A stretch of 59,206 nucleotides of DNA from Actinocrinis puniceicyclus (GCF_018283645.1 NZ_JAGSXH010000027.1:1-59206), one strand, 5' to 3'. Positions 8,009 to 16,727 are shown, numbered from the stretch's first letter. The notes: generated from the letters alone by a model not told the origin. Numbers and translations: made by a program.

Positions 8009-10050
8009 TCCAGCACCTCGAGCGCGTCGGCGTAGAACCCGGCGACGTCGTCGACCACCTCGTCCTCCACATCGTCATCCCCACAGGCCAGCGGCAACGG
8101 CGCGCGCTCGCTGTCGATGGCCGGCTCGGGCGCGTCTTCTTGATCCCGTGCCGCCTCGAGCCCGGGCAGCGCGGCCCGCTCGGCAGCGAGGCGCGCGGCC
8201 ATCCGCCGCTCACGCCGCCCTTCCACCTGTCCAACGCTCCACCGCTCGAGAACTGCGGCCAGCGCCTCGACCGGGTCGGCGAACCGGTCCTCCCGCGCCG
8301 CCAAGCCGCGGGCGTAGCGGGCGGCCTCCGCGGAGAACGCGCTGCCCAACAACGCGGCGTGCTCCCACTCCAACCGGTGCCACCGTCCATCGTCCGGGTC
8401 CCGGAAATAGGCGAAGCGCACATCGTCCTCATTGCGCCGAATCGGCCAGCGCCCGCCCGCCGCCCCGCCATACGGGCTCGCCGCGTTCCGATATCCGTTG
8501 AGCGCGGCACCGTTGTAGCGCAGCCCGGCGACCTCGACCCCGTAGTGCTGGACCGTGCGCCAGTACACCGGCAGGAACTCGAAGACCAGATCCGGGTCGG
8601 CCGGCAGCCGCAGGCGCCCGGCCTTGGCAAGGCCGACCTCGAACATCTCGTTCGGCGAGAGCGCGAGCCCCGGCCAGTCGGCCACCACCAACCCGTCGTG
8701 CTTCCCGCAGTGGTACACGGTCGCGATCCAGTCCCGGACCACGTCCTCAAGCTCGTGCAGGAACAGGAAAGCCTGCTCCTGCACGGCCTCGCCCCGGCTG
8801 TGCACATCCGGGCCCTTATAGGCAGGCAGATGCTGGATCAGGCCCTCGCGCAGGGTCTTGAAAAACCTCTCCACCGTCGGCTTATCCGTAGGCTTATACG
8901 GGTTCGCAGGTTGTATGGAGATACCGAGCCGCGCACACACCCCGATCACGTGCGCCGACAAGAACGCCTTGCCGTGGTCGACCACCAGTGTCGCCGGCGG
9001 GCACCAAACCGACGCATCCGGCGCCTCCGCCTCGGTGAACACCAGCCGGTCCGGAACCGCGCCAACCACTGCCAAGCCGGTGCGCCGACCGGGATCGCCG
9101 CTCACCGCCTCGAACAGCACGCCCGCGACATCCACCGCCTTCGTGGAAACCGGTGTCACCCGCAGCCCCACGATCCGCCGATCGAACAGGTCCTGCGCCA
9201 CCGTGAGCTGCGCCTTCACCCACCGGCAGGTAACCGGCTCCATCGCGTACACGTCAAGATCCTGGGTATCGAGCACCACGTACTCGCCCGGCCGAGTTGC
9301 GCGCAACCGTCCATATGCACCGCCGGGCCGCTGCGCGATCGACCGGCGATCCTTGGCCGAACCCGCCACCGCATTCGTGCCCTTCGCCAGCTCCGCCAAC
9401 CGCCGATACGCCGTGGCCCGCGACGGAATCGGCACCACGCCCGTCCCGTACTCCCGCTCCAGGCGCGACGTGACCCGGGTGAGCAAAGCACCGCGCGTCG
9501 GCGTCGAAGCAGCCACTCCCGCCGCGAACTCCGCACGCACCGCAGCCTCCCAGCGCGGATCGACATTCGAACCCCGGCCCCGCCGCACGCGCTCGTCGAC
9601 CAATCCGGCCTCGCCGCACTCCCGGTACAGCCCCGCCCACCGCTCCACCGTGCGCGCGGTCACCGACAACTCCGCGGCCTTCGCCGCGTAGCGCGCCGTA
9701 AGCGAGACACCCGGAGCATAGGCCGGGCGCGGCTCACCCGGCGCCGCCTCACCCGAATGCCCAGAGGCGAACCCCGTGAGCACCTCGCGCACATGCCCAG
9801 CGATCTCGCGCACCCGAGCCAACTCCTCGGCCGAGCATCCCGCCAGCACCAGTCCCGGATCCACCCCCGCGCCCACAGCAGGATCGAGCGAACGCACCCG
9901 CGCGGCGAACTGCGCCAGGGCGACAGAGCGGTACCTTCCCCGCGCCAACTGCACGGTGACACTTCGCCCATCGAACTCCACCACCCGCGCCGCATCCCCG
10001 TCGAGCAGCACCGTCGAACCGACCATGACCGTCACCGAACCCCCGGTCAT
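8005..10050 (-). CDS. tnsB: TnsB-like DDE transposase
   Basis: A 681-residue transposase of the Tn7 TnsB/Mu family that binds the element ends and joins 3' ends to target DNA. The N-terminal part has HTH segments (AAELSVTARTVERWAGLYRE). The retroviral-integrase-like core has the acidic triad Asp261 (VVLDTQD), Asp358 (LVVDHG) and Glu394 (KPTVERF), with exactly 35 residues between the last two. A beta-barrel-type region and an acidic C-terminal tail follow; the tail is probably the TnsC contact. The frame is open further upstream to 10158, but ATG 10050 overlaps the tnsA stop (ATGA), the same coupling used at the other operon junctions, so I chose it. Confidence 0.88.
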   Translation of the reverse strand: MTGGSVTVMVGSTVLLDGDAARVVEFDGRSVTVQLARGRYRSVALAQFAARVRSLDPAVGAGVDPGLVLAGCSAEELARVREIAGHVREVLTGFASGHSGEAAPGEPRPAYAPGVSLTARYAAKAAELSVTARTVERWAGLYRECGEAGLVDERVRRGRGSNVDPRWEAAVRAEFAAGVAASTPTRGALLTRVTSRLEREYGTGVVPIPSRATAYRRLAELAKGTNAVAGSAKDRRSIAQRPGGAYGRLRATRPGEYVVLDTQDLDVYAMEPVTCRWVKAQLTVAQDLFDRRIVGLRVTPVSTKAVDVAGVLFEAVSGDPGRRTGLAVVGAVPDRLVFTEAEAPDASVWCPPATLVVDHGKAFLSAHVIGVCARLGISIQPANPYKPTDKPTVERFFKTLREGLIQHLPAYKGPDVHSRGEAVQEQAFLFLHELEDVVRDWIATVYHCGKHDGLVVADWPGLALSPNEMFEVGLAKAGRLRLPADPDLVFEFLPVYWRTVQHYGVEVAGLRYNGAALNGYRNAASPYGGAAGGRWPIRRNEDDVRFAYFRDPDDGRWHRLEWEHAALLGSAFSAEAARYARGLAAREDRFADPVEALAAVLERWSVGQVEGRRERRMAARLAAERAALPGLEAARDQEDAPEPAIDSERAPLPLACGDDDVEDEVVDDVAGFYADALEVLE

Positions 10051-10862
10051 CGCATCCCGCCCACAGCGGCAACCGGCGTCGAGACATCGAGCGGCCTCGA
10101 CAGATCCGCATCGAGCAGCCCACGCCACAGGGCATGCAGCACCACCGGCCGCACCCACCCACGATCAGCCCCTTGAGCCGCCACCCGCTCCACCTGCCCG
10201 AGCGGGACCGGCTCGCGCGCCGCGGCAAGAACAGAGCCGACCAGTTCCTCGCGTATCAACCCGACCGCGCGGTACCCCGCCAGGAAGCGGACGTTCTCCA
10301 GCACGACGGGATCAACCCCCGACCACACCTCGAAACCGAACTCGAACCGGGCGCACATTGCTTTCATCCACGCGAACTGCGCGACCACCCGCTGATCGGC
10401 AAGCCGTGAGGCGGCCTTGACGTCCACGAACGTCAGACGCCCGCCCCGATGAGCAAGCAGCAGATCTGGAACGTGTCTACGTACGCGGCCGTCATCCATT
10501 CCGGCCAGCCACACCGGCTGAGCCGCCATCGCCACCACGTCCGGATCCCGATCGGCCAACATGATCCGCGCGAGTTCCAGCCTGGACTCGTACACCACAT
10601 GACCGGCGGTCGTGGCAGCCCAGTACCACCCCGAGTAATGCCGTCTCCCGCGATACCAGCGAAACTCCCGGACAGGCAGGCCCGCCAGCACGTCATCCAC
10701 CGGCAACCGGTCCAAGGTCGCGTCCACGAAACGCCCATCGCTCCCGCGGAAGCGCGCCACCACGTCCTCGGGCTGCGCGGGACACGGCAGCCCGACCCGG
10801 GCCTCTGATATACGAGCCATGACGTGAACATGGAGCGCCATGCGCACATTAGGAAGCAGCAC
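10047..10862 (-). CDS. tnsA: TnsA-like endonuclease
   Basis: A protein of up to 271 residues, first gene of the tns operon and nearest the right end. The restriction-endonuclease-type core is seen as YESRLELARIM (Glu92/Glu96), then HVPDLLL (Asp133) and TFVDVKA with Lys149, the E...D...VK order of TnsA. TnsA cuts the 5' ends of the element, so with TnsB it gives full excision rather than replicative cointegrates. The start is uncertain: GTG 10862, ATG 10841 and ATG 10820 are all in frame, and none has a good ribosome-binding site. The conserved domain begins well after all three. The C-terminal 120 residues are less recognisable and probably hold the winged-helix region. Confidence 0.8.
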   Translation of the reverse strand: MLLPNVRMALHVHVMARISEARVGLPCPAQPEDVVARFRGSDGRFVDATLDRLPVDDVLAGLPVREFRWYRGRRHYSGWYWAATTAGHVVYESRLELARIMLADRDPDVVAMAAQPVWLAGMDDGRVRRHVPDLLLAHRGGRLTFVDVKAASRLADQRVVAQFAWMKAMCARFEFGFEVWSGVDPVVLENVRFLAGYRAVGLIREELVGSVLAAAREPVPLGQVERVAAQGADRGWVRPVVLHALWRGLLDADLSRPLDVSTPVAAVGGMR

Positions 10863-10948
10863 GACCGCGATTCACTCCGCCGAGCGATACATCGCTCACA
10901 ACGCCAGCCGCCAACATGGAATCCGAGCCTGGGCCTCGATTCTCAGCG

Positions 10949-11014
10949 ATCTTTCGCAGACGACACGGTGACGAAAATCCCGCGAGAAACCGAAAGATCT
11001 AATGAGAACCTACA
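10949..11014. repeat. Right end of Tn7-like unit B
   Basis: Read inward on the minus strand it runs TGTAGGTTCTCA, ATCTTTCG, GGTTTCTCGCGGGATTTTCG (plus strand 10972-10991) and GAAAGATCGCTGA. These blocks match the right end of unit A in order. The region between here and tnsA (10863-10948) must hold the tns promoter, but I see no clear -35/-10 pair. Confidence 0.7.
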
Positions 11015-11027
11015 ACGCGACGCCCGC

Positions 11028-12218
11028 TCAGCCCTCCGGCCGTACCACCTTGGCCACCGGCATCGCGTTCAGCGGAACGAACTGCACGACCGACCCGGGC
11101 CGCGGGGCGTGGATCACCAGGCCCTTCCCGACGTAGATGCCCACGTGGGTGTGGCCGGCGAAGTAGATCACCAGATCGCCGGGCCGGATGTCGGAGAGCG
11201 GGACGCTCCGGCCGGCGTCCGCCTGCTCCTGCGAGGTGCGCGGGAGCCGCACGCCCGCCTCGGCCCAGACGTGCTGGGTCAGGCCGGAGCAGTCGAACTC
11301 TGCGGGCCCGGTCGCTCCCCACACGTACGGCTTGCCGAGTTCTGCGTAAGCCGCGGAGACCGCCGTGATGGCCCGGTTCGCGTCGGGGTCGGGCGCGGCG
11401 GCACCCGCGGCGGCTTCAGCGCCGGCCGCGGGCACGCCGACCGCCGAGAGCAGCGAGCTGAGCGACGGCGCCGCGGCACCCACCTTGCTGCCTAGCCCGT
11501 CGCCTGTCCCCGCAGCGGGCGCGAAACCGAAGCCGTCTCCCGCGGCGAGCAGGGCCGCGACCCGGCTGCGGTCGGCGGCATCGAGCCCGGAGATGCGGTC
11601 GCGAGCGCGGGCGAGCTCCAGCTCGACTCTCGCGCGGTGCACGGCCAGCTGTCTCTGCGCGGCGCCCAGGTCCGCCAACTCGCCCGCGGAGTCCCGCTCG
11701 AGCTCGTCCAGTGCCTGCCGGTCCCGCAGCGCCTGCACCACGCGCTGGTGTTGGGCTTCGGCGAACTGGTCGTTCGCCCCGGCCTGGGCGAGGTAGCTGT
11801 CCGGATGCGCGAAGAAGACCAGGGCCATGGTCGGGCTCATGCCCGCGTCGCGGTACTGCGCGGCGGCCAGGCGGCCGAGCGCCCCGGTGGCGGCGGCGAG
11901 CCGGCCGCGCAGCTGGGCAGCGCGCGCCCCGGACTCGGCGACCGCGGCCTGGAGGCGCGCGATGCGCTCCTCGGTCGCGTCGTACGCCTGTGTATCGGCC
12001 TCGGCCTGCTGGTACAGCAGGGAAACCTCGGCCTTGACCGCGTCGGGGCCGGAGCCCGGTGCTTCTCCGGCGATCCCGGGCTGCGCCGGGTCGGCGTGCC
12101 CGACTGTGGGCACCATGGCGGCAGCGGCGGTCGCGGCCACGACCCCGGTGGCACGCACCAGGCAGGTACGAGAGCTCACGCGTCTGCGGGACGCCACGAT
12201 CGGCGTCACTCCTCTCAC
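11028..12218 (-). CDS. Secreted NlpC/P60 peptidoglycan endopeptidase (RipA/RipC-like)
   Basis: An exported cell-wall hydrolase of up to 396 residues. The N-terminus is a signal peptide (Arg-rich start, a hydrophobic Ala/Val stretch, cleavage near GHADPA). A long coiled-coil follows (about residues 60-210), as in RipA/RipC/PcsB-type hydrolases that are held inactive by the coil. The C-terminal 110 residues are the NlpC/P60 domain: catalytic Cys in EFDCSGL, His in GHTHVGIYVG and His in VIHAPRPG. It should cleave D-Glu to diamino acid bonds in stem peptides. The start is ambiguous: GTG 12218 is the longest, while GTG 12197 sits about 11 nt after GAGAGGAG and may be the true one. The gene is intact, although the Tn7-like element ends 14 bp past its stop codon; it is probably the attachment gene for that element. 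Confidence 0.88.
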   Translation of the reverse strand: MRGVTPIVASRRRVSSRTCLVRATGVVAATAAAAMVPTVGHADPAQPGIAGEAPGSGPDAVKAEVSLLYQQAEADTQAYDATEERIARLQAAVAESGARAAQLRGRLAAATGALGRLAAAQYRDAGMSPTMALVFFAHPDSYLAQAGANDQFAEAQHQRVVQALRDRQALDELERDSAGELADLGAAQRQLAVHRARVELELARARDRISGLDAADRSRVAALLAAGDGFGFAPAAGTGDGLGSKVGAAAPSLSSLLSAVGVPAAGAEAAAGAAAPDPDANRAITAVSAAYAELGKPYVWGATGPAEFDCSGLTQHVWAEAGVRLPRTSQEQADAGRSVPLSDIRPGDLVIYFAGHTHVGIYVGKGLVIHAPRPGSVVQFVPLNAMPVAKVVRPEG

Positions 12219-12343
12219 GCTCGGCTGTGGCCCTGCTGTCCGCGCGGATACCTGACTCCGGCCACCCCCGAATCAGCGGACCGAGTGCGCAACGTAGCGA
12301 CTACGTGACTCCGAGCGCAAAGACGTGTCACCCGTTCGACTCA

Positions 12344-12375
12344 GTGCGCCACCGTGCGCCACCGTGCGCCAACGT
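12344..12375. repeat. Three-copy 10-bp tandem repeat
   Basis: The unit GTGCGCCACC occurs three times (the last copy has one change) in the gap between the NYN-domain gene and the NlpC/P60 gene, upstream of the latter. It could be a set of regulator sites or simple slippage. Confidence 0.6.
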
Positions 12376-12392
12376 CCGGCGAGCGTATGGTG

Positions 12393-13805
12393 TCAGCCGC
12401 GTGCCAGTGCCCGCACGAGCATCGCGGACGGCACCGGCCGGGCCCCGGAGCGCCGCACGCCGTCGGCCACCTCGCGGTCCGACGAGACCACGATGAGCGG
12501 GCGGCCCTGCGGCTCAGCGGCGACGAGGCGACGGATCAGCTCGTCGGCGATCTCGCCGGGATGCGAGAACAGGACGCGGACGCCTTTGTGCTGCGGCACG
12601 GGGACGGGCCCGCCGAGTTCGGCTCCGTCGAAGACGCAGGTGATTTCGGCACCCGTGCGCGCCGCGATGGAACCCAGGCCGCGCAGCAGCCGCACCCTCT
12701 GCTCATGAAGCGACAGCGTCGGGTAAGCGGTCTTGGTGACGTTGTAGCCGTCGATGATCATATGAGCGCGCGGCAGTGCGAGCAGTTGGTCGAGCATCGC
12801 CGGGTCGTCGTGCGCGCGGGCCTTGCCCTGGATGTCGCCGGTTCCGGGCGCGGCGGGCCGCAGCGCGTCGACACTGTCCGCCGGGCGCTGTTCGGTCGGG
12901 GAGAGCGCCAGTTCCCTGCGCAGACCCGTGGCGGCCTCGGAGATGGTCTCCAGCAGCAGGCGCAGCCGCACCTCCCCCGCGCTGCGGTTCTCACGCACGC
13001 TGCGTCGTGCGGCCTCCAGCGCGGCCTCCGCGTCGGCGAGCCGGCCGCGTACCCGGCGCAACTCGCTGTCGGCCTGGGAGACGGCCGCGGCCGCCTCGGC
13101 TCGGGCCGCCTCGGACTCCGCGTGCGCCTGGCGCGCCTCGGCCTGCGCGCGTCGCATGTCGGCCTCCAGTTGCCGGTTGCGGCGACGTACCGAGTCGCCC
13201 TCGCGGCGCTCAGCGGCCACGTCGGCCTTGAGCCGCTCGACATCCGCCTTCGCCGCGTCGCGTAACGCGTCGATCTCGGCCTTGAGCCGCGCCACCTCGT
13301 CGCCCAAGTGTTCGTCCGCGATGGCGCGTTCGGCGTCACGGGCGGCCCGCTCCGCCTCCTGCACGACGTCGGGCCATCCGGCCGGACGCACCAGGTAGGC
13401 GAGCGCGGCCACGTCGCGCGGGTCGGCCGCGGCCGGCAGCACGCCGGCGTGGAAAGCCGCGACGACTTCCGGGAACGCTTCGCGCACCCGGTCGGCGATC
13501 CGCTCGCGGAAAACTGCGTCGGTCTCCACCGCGGCGGCCAGCGGGGTCGCGGCCAGCTTGGCACGCTTGGCGGGGGTGAAACGGGCGAAGGGGCGCAGCG
13601 CGGTGGGCAGCTGGGAGGGCGGCAACACTCCCGCGGTCTCCGCCGCCAGCGAAACCACCCGCTGGCGCACGGCCTCGCTCAGCGGCGCGGCCAGCCGTTC
13701 GGAAGCGGCCTGCAGCCGCTGGTCGGAGCTGTCGGGCGACGACGGCTCAGCGCAGCCTGGGTCCTGCGCCTCCCGCTCCTCGCCGTCCACTTCAGCTCCT
13801 CTCAT
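12393..13805 (-). CDS. NYN-domain (YacP-like) putative RNase
   Basis: A 470-residue cytoplasmic protein. The C-terminal 125 residues are a NYN/PIN-like nuclease domain with the family motifs MIIDGYNVTK, a CVFDGAE strand and VVSSDREVADGVRR, supplying the acidic residues that bind metal in YacP/Rae1-type RNases. Residues about 130-300 form a long Ala/Glu/Arg-rich coiled coil, and the N-terminus is an all-helical region of unknown role. Actinobacterial proteins with this layout are usually annotated as RNA-binding; ribosome-associated mRNA cleavage is known for the Bacillus relative Rae1. It lies divergent to the rhomboid gene, with a gap of about 100 nt holding both promoters. Confidence 0.8.
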   Translation of the reverse strand: MRGAEVDGEEREAQDPGCAEPSSPDSSDQRLQAASERLAAPLSEAVRQRVVSLAAETAGVLPPSQLPTALRPFARFTPAKRAKLAATPLAAAVETDAVFRERIADRVREAFPEVVAAFHAGVLPAAADPRDVAALAYLVRPAGWPDVVQEAERAARDAERAIADEHLGDEVARLKAEIDALRDAAKADVERLKADVAAERREGDSVRRRNRQLEADMRRAQAEARQAHAESEAARAEAAAAVSQADSELRRVRGRLADAEAALEAARRSVRENRSAGEVRLRLLLETISEAATGLRRELALSPTEQRPADSVDALRPAAPGTGDIQGKARAHDDPAMLDQLLALPRAHMIIDGYNVTKTAYPTLSLHEQRVRLLRGLGSIAARTGAEITCVFDGAELGGPVPVPQHKGVRVLFSHPGEIADELIRRLVAAEPQGRPLIVVSSDREVADGVRRSGARPVPSAMLVRALARG

Positions 13806-13909
13806 ATTTCAAGGGTAGAGGGTGGATTCCCAGACGCGGGCTTCGTCACGCGCTTCCGCGCGCGCCGCCTTCGCTCCTGACGCCCGAAAAAGCGGGCACA
13901 ATCGGTTGC

Positions 13910-14797
13910 GTGGTGATCCCGATTCACGACAAGAATCCGGTGCGCCGTACCGCCTACGTCACCTACGCGCTGATCGCGCTGAACTTCCTGGTGTTCCTGG
14001 TCGGTCCGAGCGCCTCCGTCATCGGCAGCCCGACACCGGCGCAGGCGTGCGCGCAGCAGCGCTACTTCGTCGAGCACGGCGCGATCCCGTACGAGCTGAT
14101 GCACGACCAACAGCTCACGCCCGCGCAGGAACCCGCGATCTCGGTCGACACGAACGCGGGTGAGCGGATCTGCGTTCTCGGTCCGCTACCACACAAGGTG
14201 CCGGCCGTCTCCGTTCTCACCGCCATGTTCATCCACGCCGGCTGGCTGCACCTGCTGGGGAACATGTTGTTCCTGTACGTCTTCGGCAACAACGTAGAAG
14301 ACCGGCTCGGGCGGCTGCACTTCCTGCTGTTCTATCTGGCGGGCGGCTATATCGCGGCCTATGCCTTCGCGGCGATCAATCCCGCTGCGGTAACGCCTCT
14401 TGTCGGTGCGTCGGGCGCCATCGCGGCGGTCTTGGGTGCGTATCTGTACCTGTTCCCGAAGGCCAAGGTGACGAGCCTGGTGCCGTTCCTGTTCTTCATC
14501 CCGCTGCGGTTTCCGGCGTGGGCGGTGCTCGGCTCGTGGTTCGTCCTGCAGTTGCCGTCTGTCCAGCACCTGCTCGGCGAGCCGACGGACACCACGGTCG
14601 CGTACGTCGCGCACGTCGCCGGCTTCATCGCAGGCTTCTTGTACATAATGCTCGTCGCCGGACGCGGACGGGCTGGTCCGCCGCCCACCGACCGGCAACG
14701 CGGGCGCAGGGTCGAGCCGCCGCCGGGATGGGGTCCGTATGACCCGTACGGCACTGGAAACCCGTACCCGAAGCGTTATCCCAATCCGCCCAGATAA
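13910..14797 (+). CDS. Rhomboid-family intramembrane serine protease
   Basis: A 295-residue membrane protease. Six or more hydrophobic segments are visible. The catalytic Ser is in GASGAIAAVLG and the catalytic His in VAHVAGFIAGF; the HLLGNMLFLYVFG segment supplies the conserved Asn of the oxyanion region. A long extracytoplasmic loop (about residues 35-100) separates TM1 from TM2. The C-terminal 50 residues are Pro/Arg-rich and probably cytoplasmic. It starts at the double GTG 13910/13913. Substrates are unknown. Confidence 0.88.
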   Translation: MVIPIHDKNPVRRTAYVTYALIALNFLVFLVGPSASVIGSPTPAQACAQQRYFVEHGAIPYELMHDQQLTPAQEPAISVDTNAGERICVLGPLPHKVPAVSVLTAMFIHAGWLHLLGNMLFLYVFGNNVEDRLGRLHFLLFYLAGGYIAAYAFAAINPAAVTPLVGASGAIAAVLGAYLYLFPKAKVTSLVPFLFFIPLRFPAWAVLGSWFVLQLPSVQHLLGEPTDTTVAYVAHVAGFIAGFLYIMLVAGRGRAGPPPTDRQRGRRVEPPPGWGPYDPYGTGNPYPKRYPNPPR

Positions 14798-14818
14798 CGC
14801 GCCGGCTGTGTGTCACGA

Positions 14819-14832
14819 GTCACCTAGGTGAC
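14819..14832. promoter_or_regulatory. Perfect 14-bp palindrome upstream of the MFS gene
   Basis: GTCACCTAGGTGAC is a perfect palindrome in the gap between the rhomboid gene and the MFS transporter gene (14798-15039), with a further GTGTCAC just upstream. It looks like an operator for a dimeric regulator, about 210 nt before the transporter. No promoter elements could be assigned. Confidence 0.35.
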
Positions 14833-15039
14833 ACCTACGTGCGCGCAGTCGCCCATTTGCCCCACGGCGGCCGACTGGAACCGGCTGGGGCCCGCTGCGG
14901 CGAGGAAGGTGCGCACGGCGTCGCGGTCCACCCGGGCGACCATACCGGGACAACCAACCATTTGTGGCTCGCTGTCGCGCCGCTTGTTTGATCCTCCTTC
15001 CCGGCCTTGATTTGATTCGCAGCGATCCGACTGCGGGTT

Positions 15040-16362
15040 GTGTCGTGTAGGGGTCGTAAAGGGGGAGGCGCGCGGCTTGCAGGACGATCCCTGGGGCGGC
15101 GCTTCGGCTGGCTCTGGGCTGCGTATGCGGTGAGCGCCTACGGGTCCGGGCTGGGGTTCGGGGCTTTCCCGCTGATCGCCGTTCTGGCGCTGCACGCCGG
15201 GCCGGGGCAGGTCTCCGCGCTGTCCGCGGTGGGGCCGGCCGTGGGCGCGCTGATCGCGGTGCGACTGGCGCCCTGGGTGGAGTTTCACCGCAAGCGGCCG
15301 GTGATGATCGCGATGGATTTGACCCGCTTCGCGGCGATGGCCACGGTTCCGGTCGCCTACGCCTTGGGCCGGCTCGGGCTCGTCCAGTTGTTCGTCGTCT
15401 CCGCCGTGGTCGCCGCGGCCAAGATCGCCTTCAACGCCGCCGGGGGCGCCTATCTCAAGCTCCTCGTGCGCTCTGAGGACCTGCTCGTGGCGAACGCGCG
15501 GTTCGAGTCGACGACCTGGAGTTCCATCGCGGTCGGGCCGCCGCTGGGCGGCGCGGCGATCGGCCTGTTCGGGCCGGTCATCACGGTGGTGGCCGACGCG
15601 CTCAGCTACCTGCTTTCCGCACTCGGCCTCACCGCGATTCGCGGCCGGGAAGAACACCCGAGCGCGCCCGGCCGCAGCCCGCGCCGCGCCGGCGAGTTGC
15701 TCGACGGCTGGCGGCACATCCTGACCCATCCCGGACTGCGGGCGCTCTACCTCAACACCGTGCTCGTCTCCGGATTGATCATGGCCACCGAGCCGCTGCT
15801 GGCCGTGCTCCTGCTGCGCCGGCTCGGGTTCCCGCCCTGGCAGTACGGTCTCGCCTTCGCCGCGCCTTGCGTCGGCGGGCTCATCGGCTCCCGGCTGGCC
15901 CGCGGTGTGGTGGCCCGCTGCGGCCGCGACCGGGTCCTGCGGACCGTCGGCGCCTTGCGCGCCGTGTGGCTGATCGGCCTGGCCTTCGTCGGCCACGGCG
16001 TCGCCGGCCTCGTCACCGTGATGGCGGTCCAGTTCGCGATCATCGTGAGCATGAGCCTTTTCACCCCGGTGCTCGCGACCTACCGGCTCGAGCACACCCC
16101 CGCGCGGCTCGTCGCCCGCACCCTGTCGGCCTGGTCGATCGGCCAGCAGGCGTGCATCGCCACCTTCAGCGCCCTCGGCGGCCTGGTCGCCGACATCACC
16201 GGCCCACGCGCGGCGCTCGCGGCGGCGGGGCTGCTCATCCTCGCCAGCCCGCTGCTGCTGCCGCGCCGTCAGCCTCCGGCGAACATCGACGGCGCAGAGC
16301 CGAAGACAACCGGCCCGGACCCCCGGCAACCGATCCCGAGCACGGCTTCGGCACCGCCGTGA
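15040..16362 (+). CDS. MFS transporter (EntS/multidrug-type)
   Basis: A protein of up to 440 residues with about 10-12 hydrophobic segments and the cytoplasmic-loop motif APWVEFHRKRPVMIAMDLTR between TM2 and TM3, as in the EntS/MDR branch of the major facilitator superfamily. It probably exports a small molecule or drug. The tail after TM12 is short and Pro-rich. The start is uncertain: GTG 15040 is the longest, but a strong AAAGGGGGAGG sequence lies just after it (15058-15068), so translation may begin further downstream. The gene is single and followed by the Lrp-type gene after 83 nt. Confidence 0.75.
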   Translation: MSCRGRKGGGARLAGRSLGRRFGWLWAAYAVSAYGSGLGFGAFPLIAVLALHAGPGQVSALSAVGPAVGALIAVRLAPWVEFHRKRPVMIAMDLTRFAAMATVPVAYALGRLGLVQLFVVSAVVAAAKIAFNAAGGAYLKLLVRSEDLLVANARFESTTWSSIAVGPPLGGAAIGLFGPVITVVADALSYLLSALGLTAIRGREEHPSAPGRSPRRAGELLDGWRHILTHPGLRALYLNTVLVSGLIMATEPLLAVLLLRRLGFPPWQYGLAFAAPCVGGLIGSRLARGVVARCGRDRVLRTVGALRAVWLIGLAFVGHGVAGLVTVMAVQFAIIVSMSLFTPVLATYRLEHTPARLVARTLSAWSIGQQACIATFSALGGLVADITGPRAALAAAGLLILASPLLLPRRQPPANIDGAEPKTTGPDPRQPIPSTASAPP

Positions 16363-16445
16363 TGGCAAGCTCGCCGAGCTCGCCGACGCGCAGTGCGGAG
16401 CTTCACAGCTAACACGGCGCACGGCCCCGGCCTTAAGGTGTCGAC

Positions 16446-16727
16446 ATGGTCACAGCGATTGTCATGATCAAGACGGATGTCGACCGGATTCCCGAGATCG
16501 CGCAGGAGGTCTCGGCGATCGAAGGCGTCAGCGAGGCGTACTCGGTGACCGGCGAGTGGAACCTGATCGCCGTCGTGCGCGTGCGGGCACACGATGAACT
16601 GGCCGAGGTGATCCCCGGACGGCTGAACAAGGTTCCCGGGATCGTGCGCACCGAGACGCACATCGCCTTCCGCGCTTACTCCTCGCACGATCTTGAGGCG
16701 GCTTTCTCGCTCGGATTCGACGAGTAG
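16446..16727 (+). CDS. Stand-alone Lrp/AsnC ligand-binding (RAM) domain protein
   Basis: A 93-residue protein containing only the alpha-beta RAM fold of Lrp/AsnC regulators (starts VTAIVMIKTD, with the GVSEAYSVTGEWNLIAVVRV strand pair in the middle). It lacks the N-terminal HTH, so it cannot bind DNA alone; such proteins form oligomers and may sense amino acids or modulate full-length Lrp proteins. It lies upstream of the respiratory qcr genes. It starts at ATG 16446 and ends before a strong terminator hairpin. Confidence 0.85.
   Translation: MVTAIVMIKTDVDRIPEIAQEVSAIEGVSEAYSVTGEWNLIAVVRVRAHDELAEVIPGRLNKVPGIVRTETHIAFRAYSSHDLEAAFSLGFDE

Larger units (their letters stand above)
3824..11014. 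mobile_element. Tn7-like unit B with tnsA-tnsB-tnsC-tniQ
   Basis: The element is bounded by perfect 12-bp inverted termini, TGTAGGTTCTCA at 3824-3835 and TGAGAACCTACA at 11003-11014, which obey the 5'-TGT...ACA-3' rule of Tn7 ends. Inside are four genes on the minus strand in the order tnsA, tnsB, tnsC, tniQ, with each junction a 4-nt ATGA or GTGA overlap. The presence of a TnsA endonuclease predicts cut-and-paste transposition. No target duplication is visible: the flanks are AGCAG on the left and ACGCG on the right. The tnsA-proximal end sits 14 bp past the stop codon of an NlpC/P60 gene, suggesting a site-specific insertion. There is no cas gene or CRISPR array, so it is not a CRISPR-associated transposon. 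It carries no cargo beyond its own transposition genes. Confidence 0.85.

Noticed and set aside
3824..11014. CRISPR-associated transposon
   Set aside because: No cas gene and no repeat-spacer array is present; the TniQ is long and TnsD-like, which fits protein-guided targeting.
12220..12392. c-di-AMP (ydaO) riboswitch upstream of the NlpC/P60 gene
   Set aside because: Expected from the gene type, but the conserved core could not be matched by eye; kept only as a low-interest structured leader.
14824..16422. Long minus-strand frame opposite the MFS gene
   Set aside because: The translation is hydrophilic and low in complexity, while the plus strand shows a clear membrane transporter.
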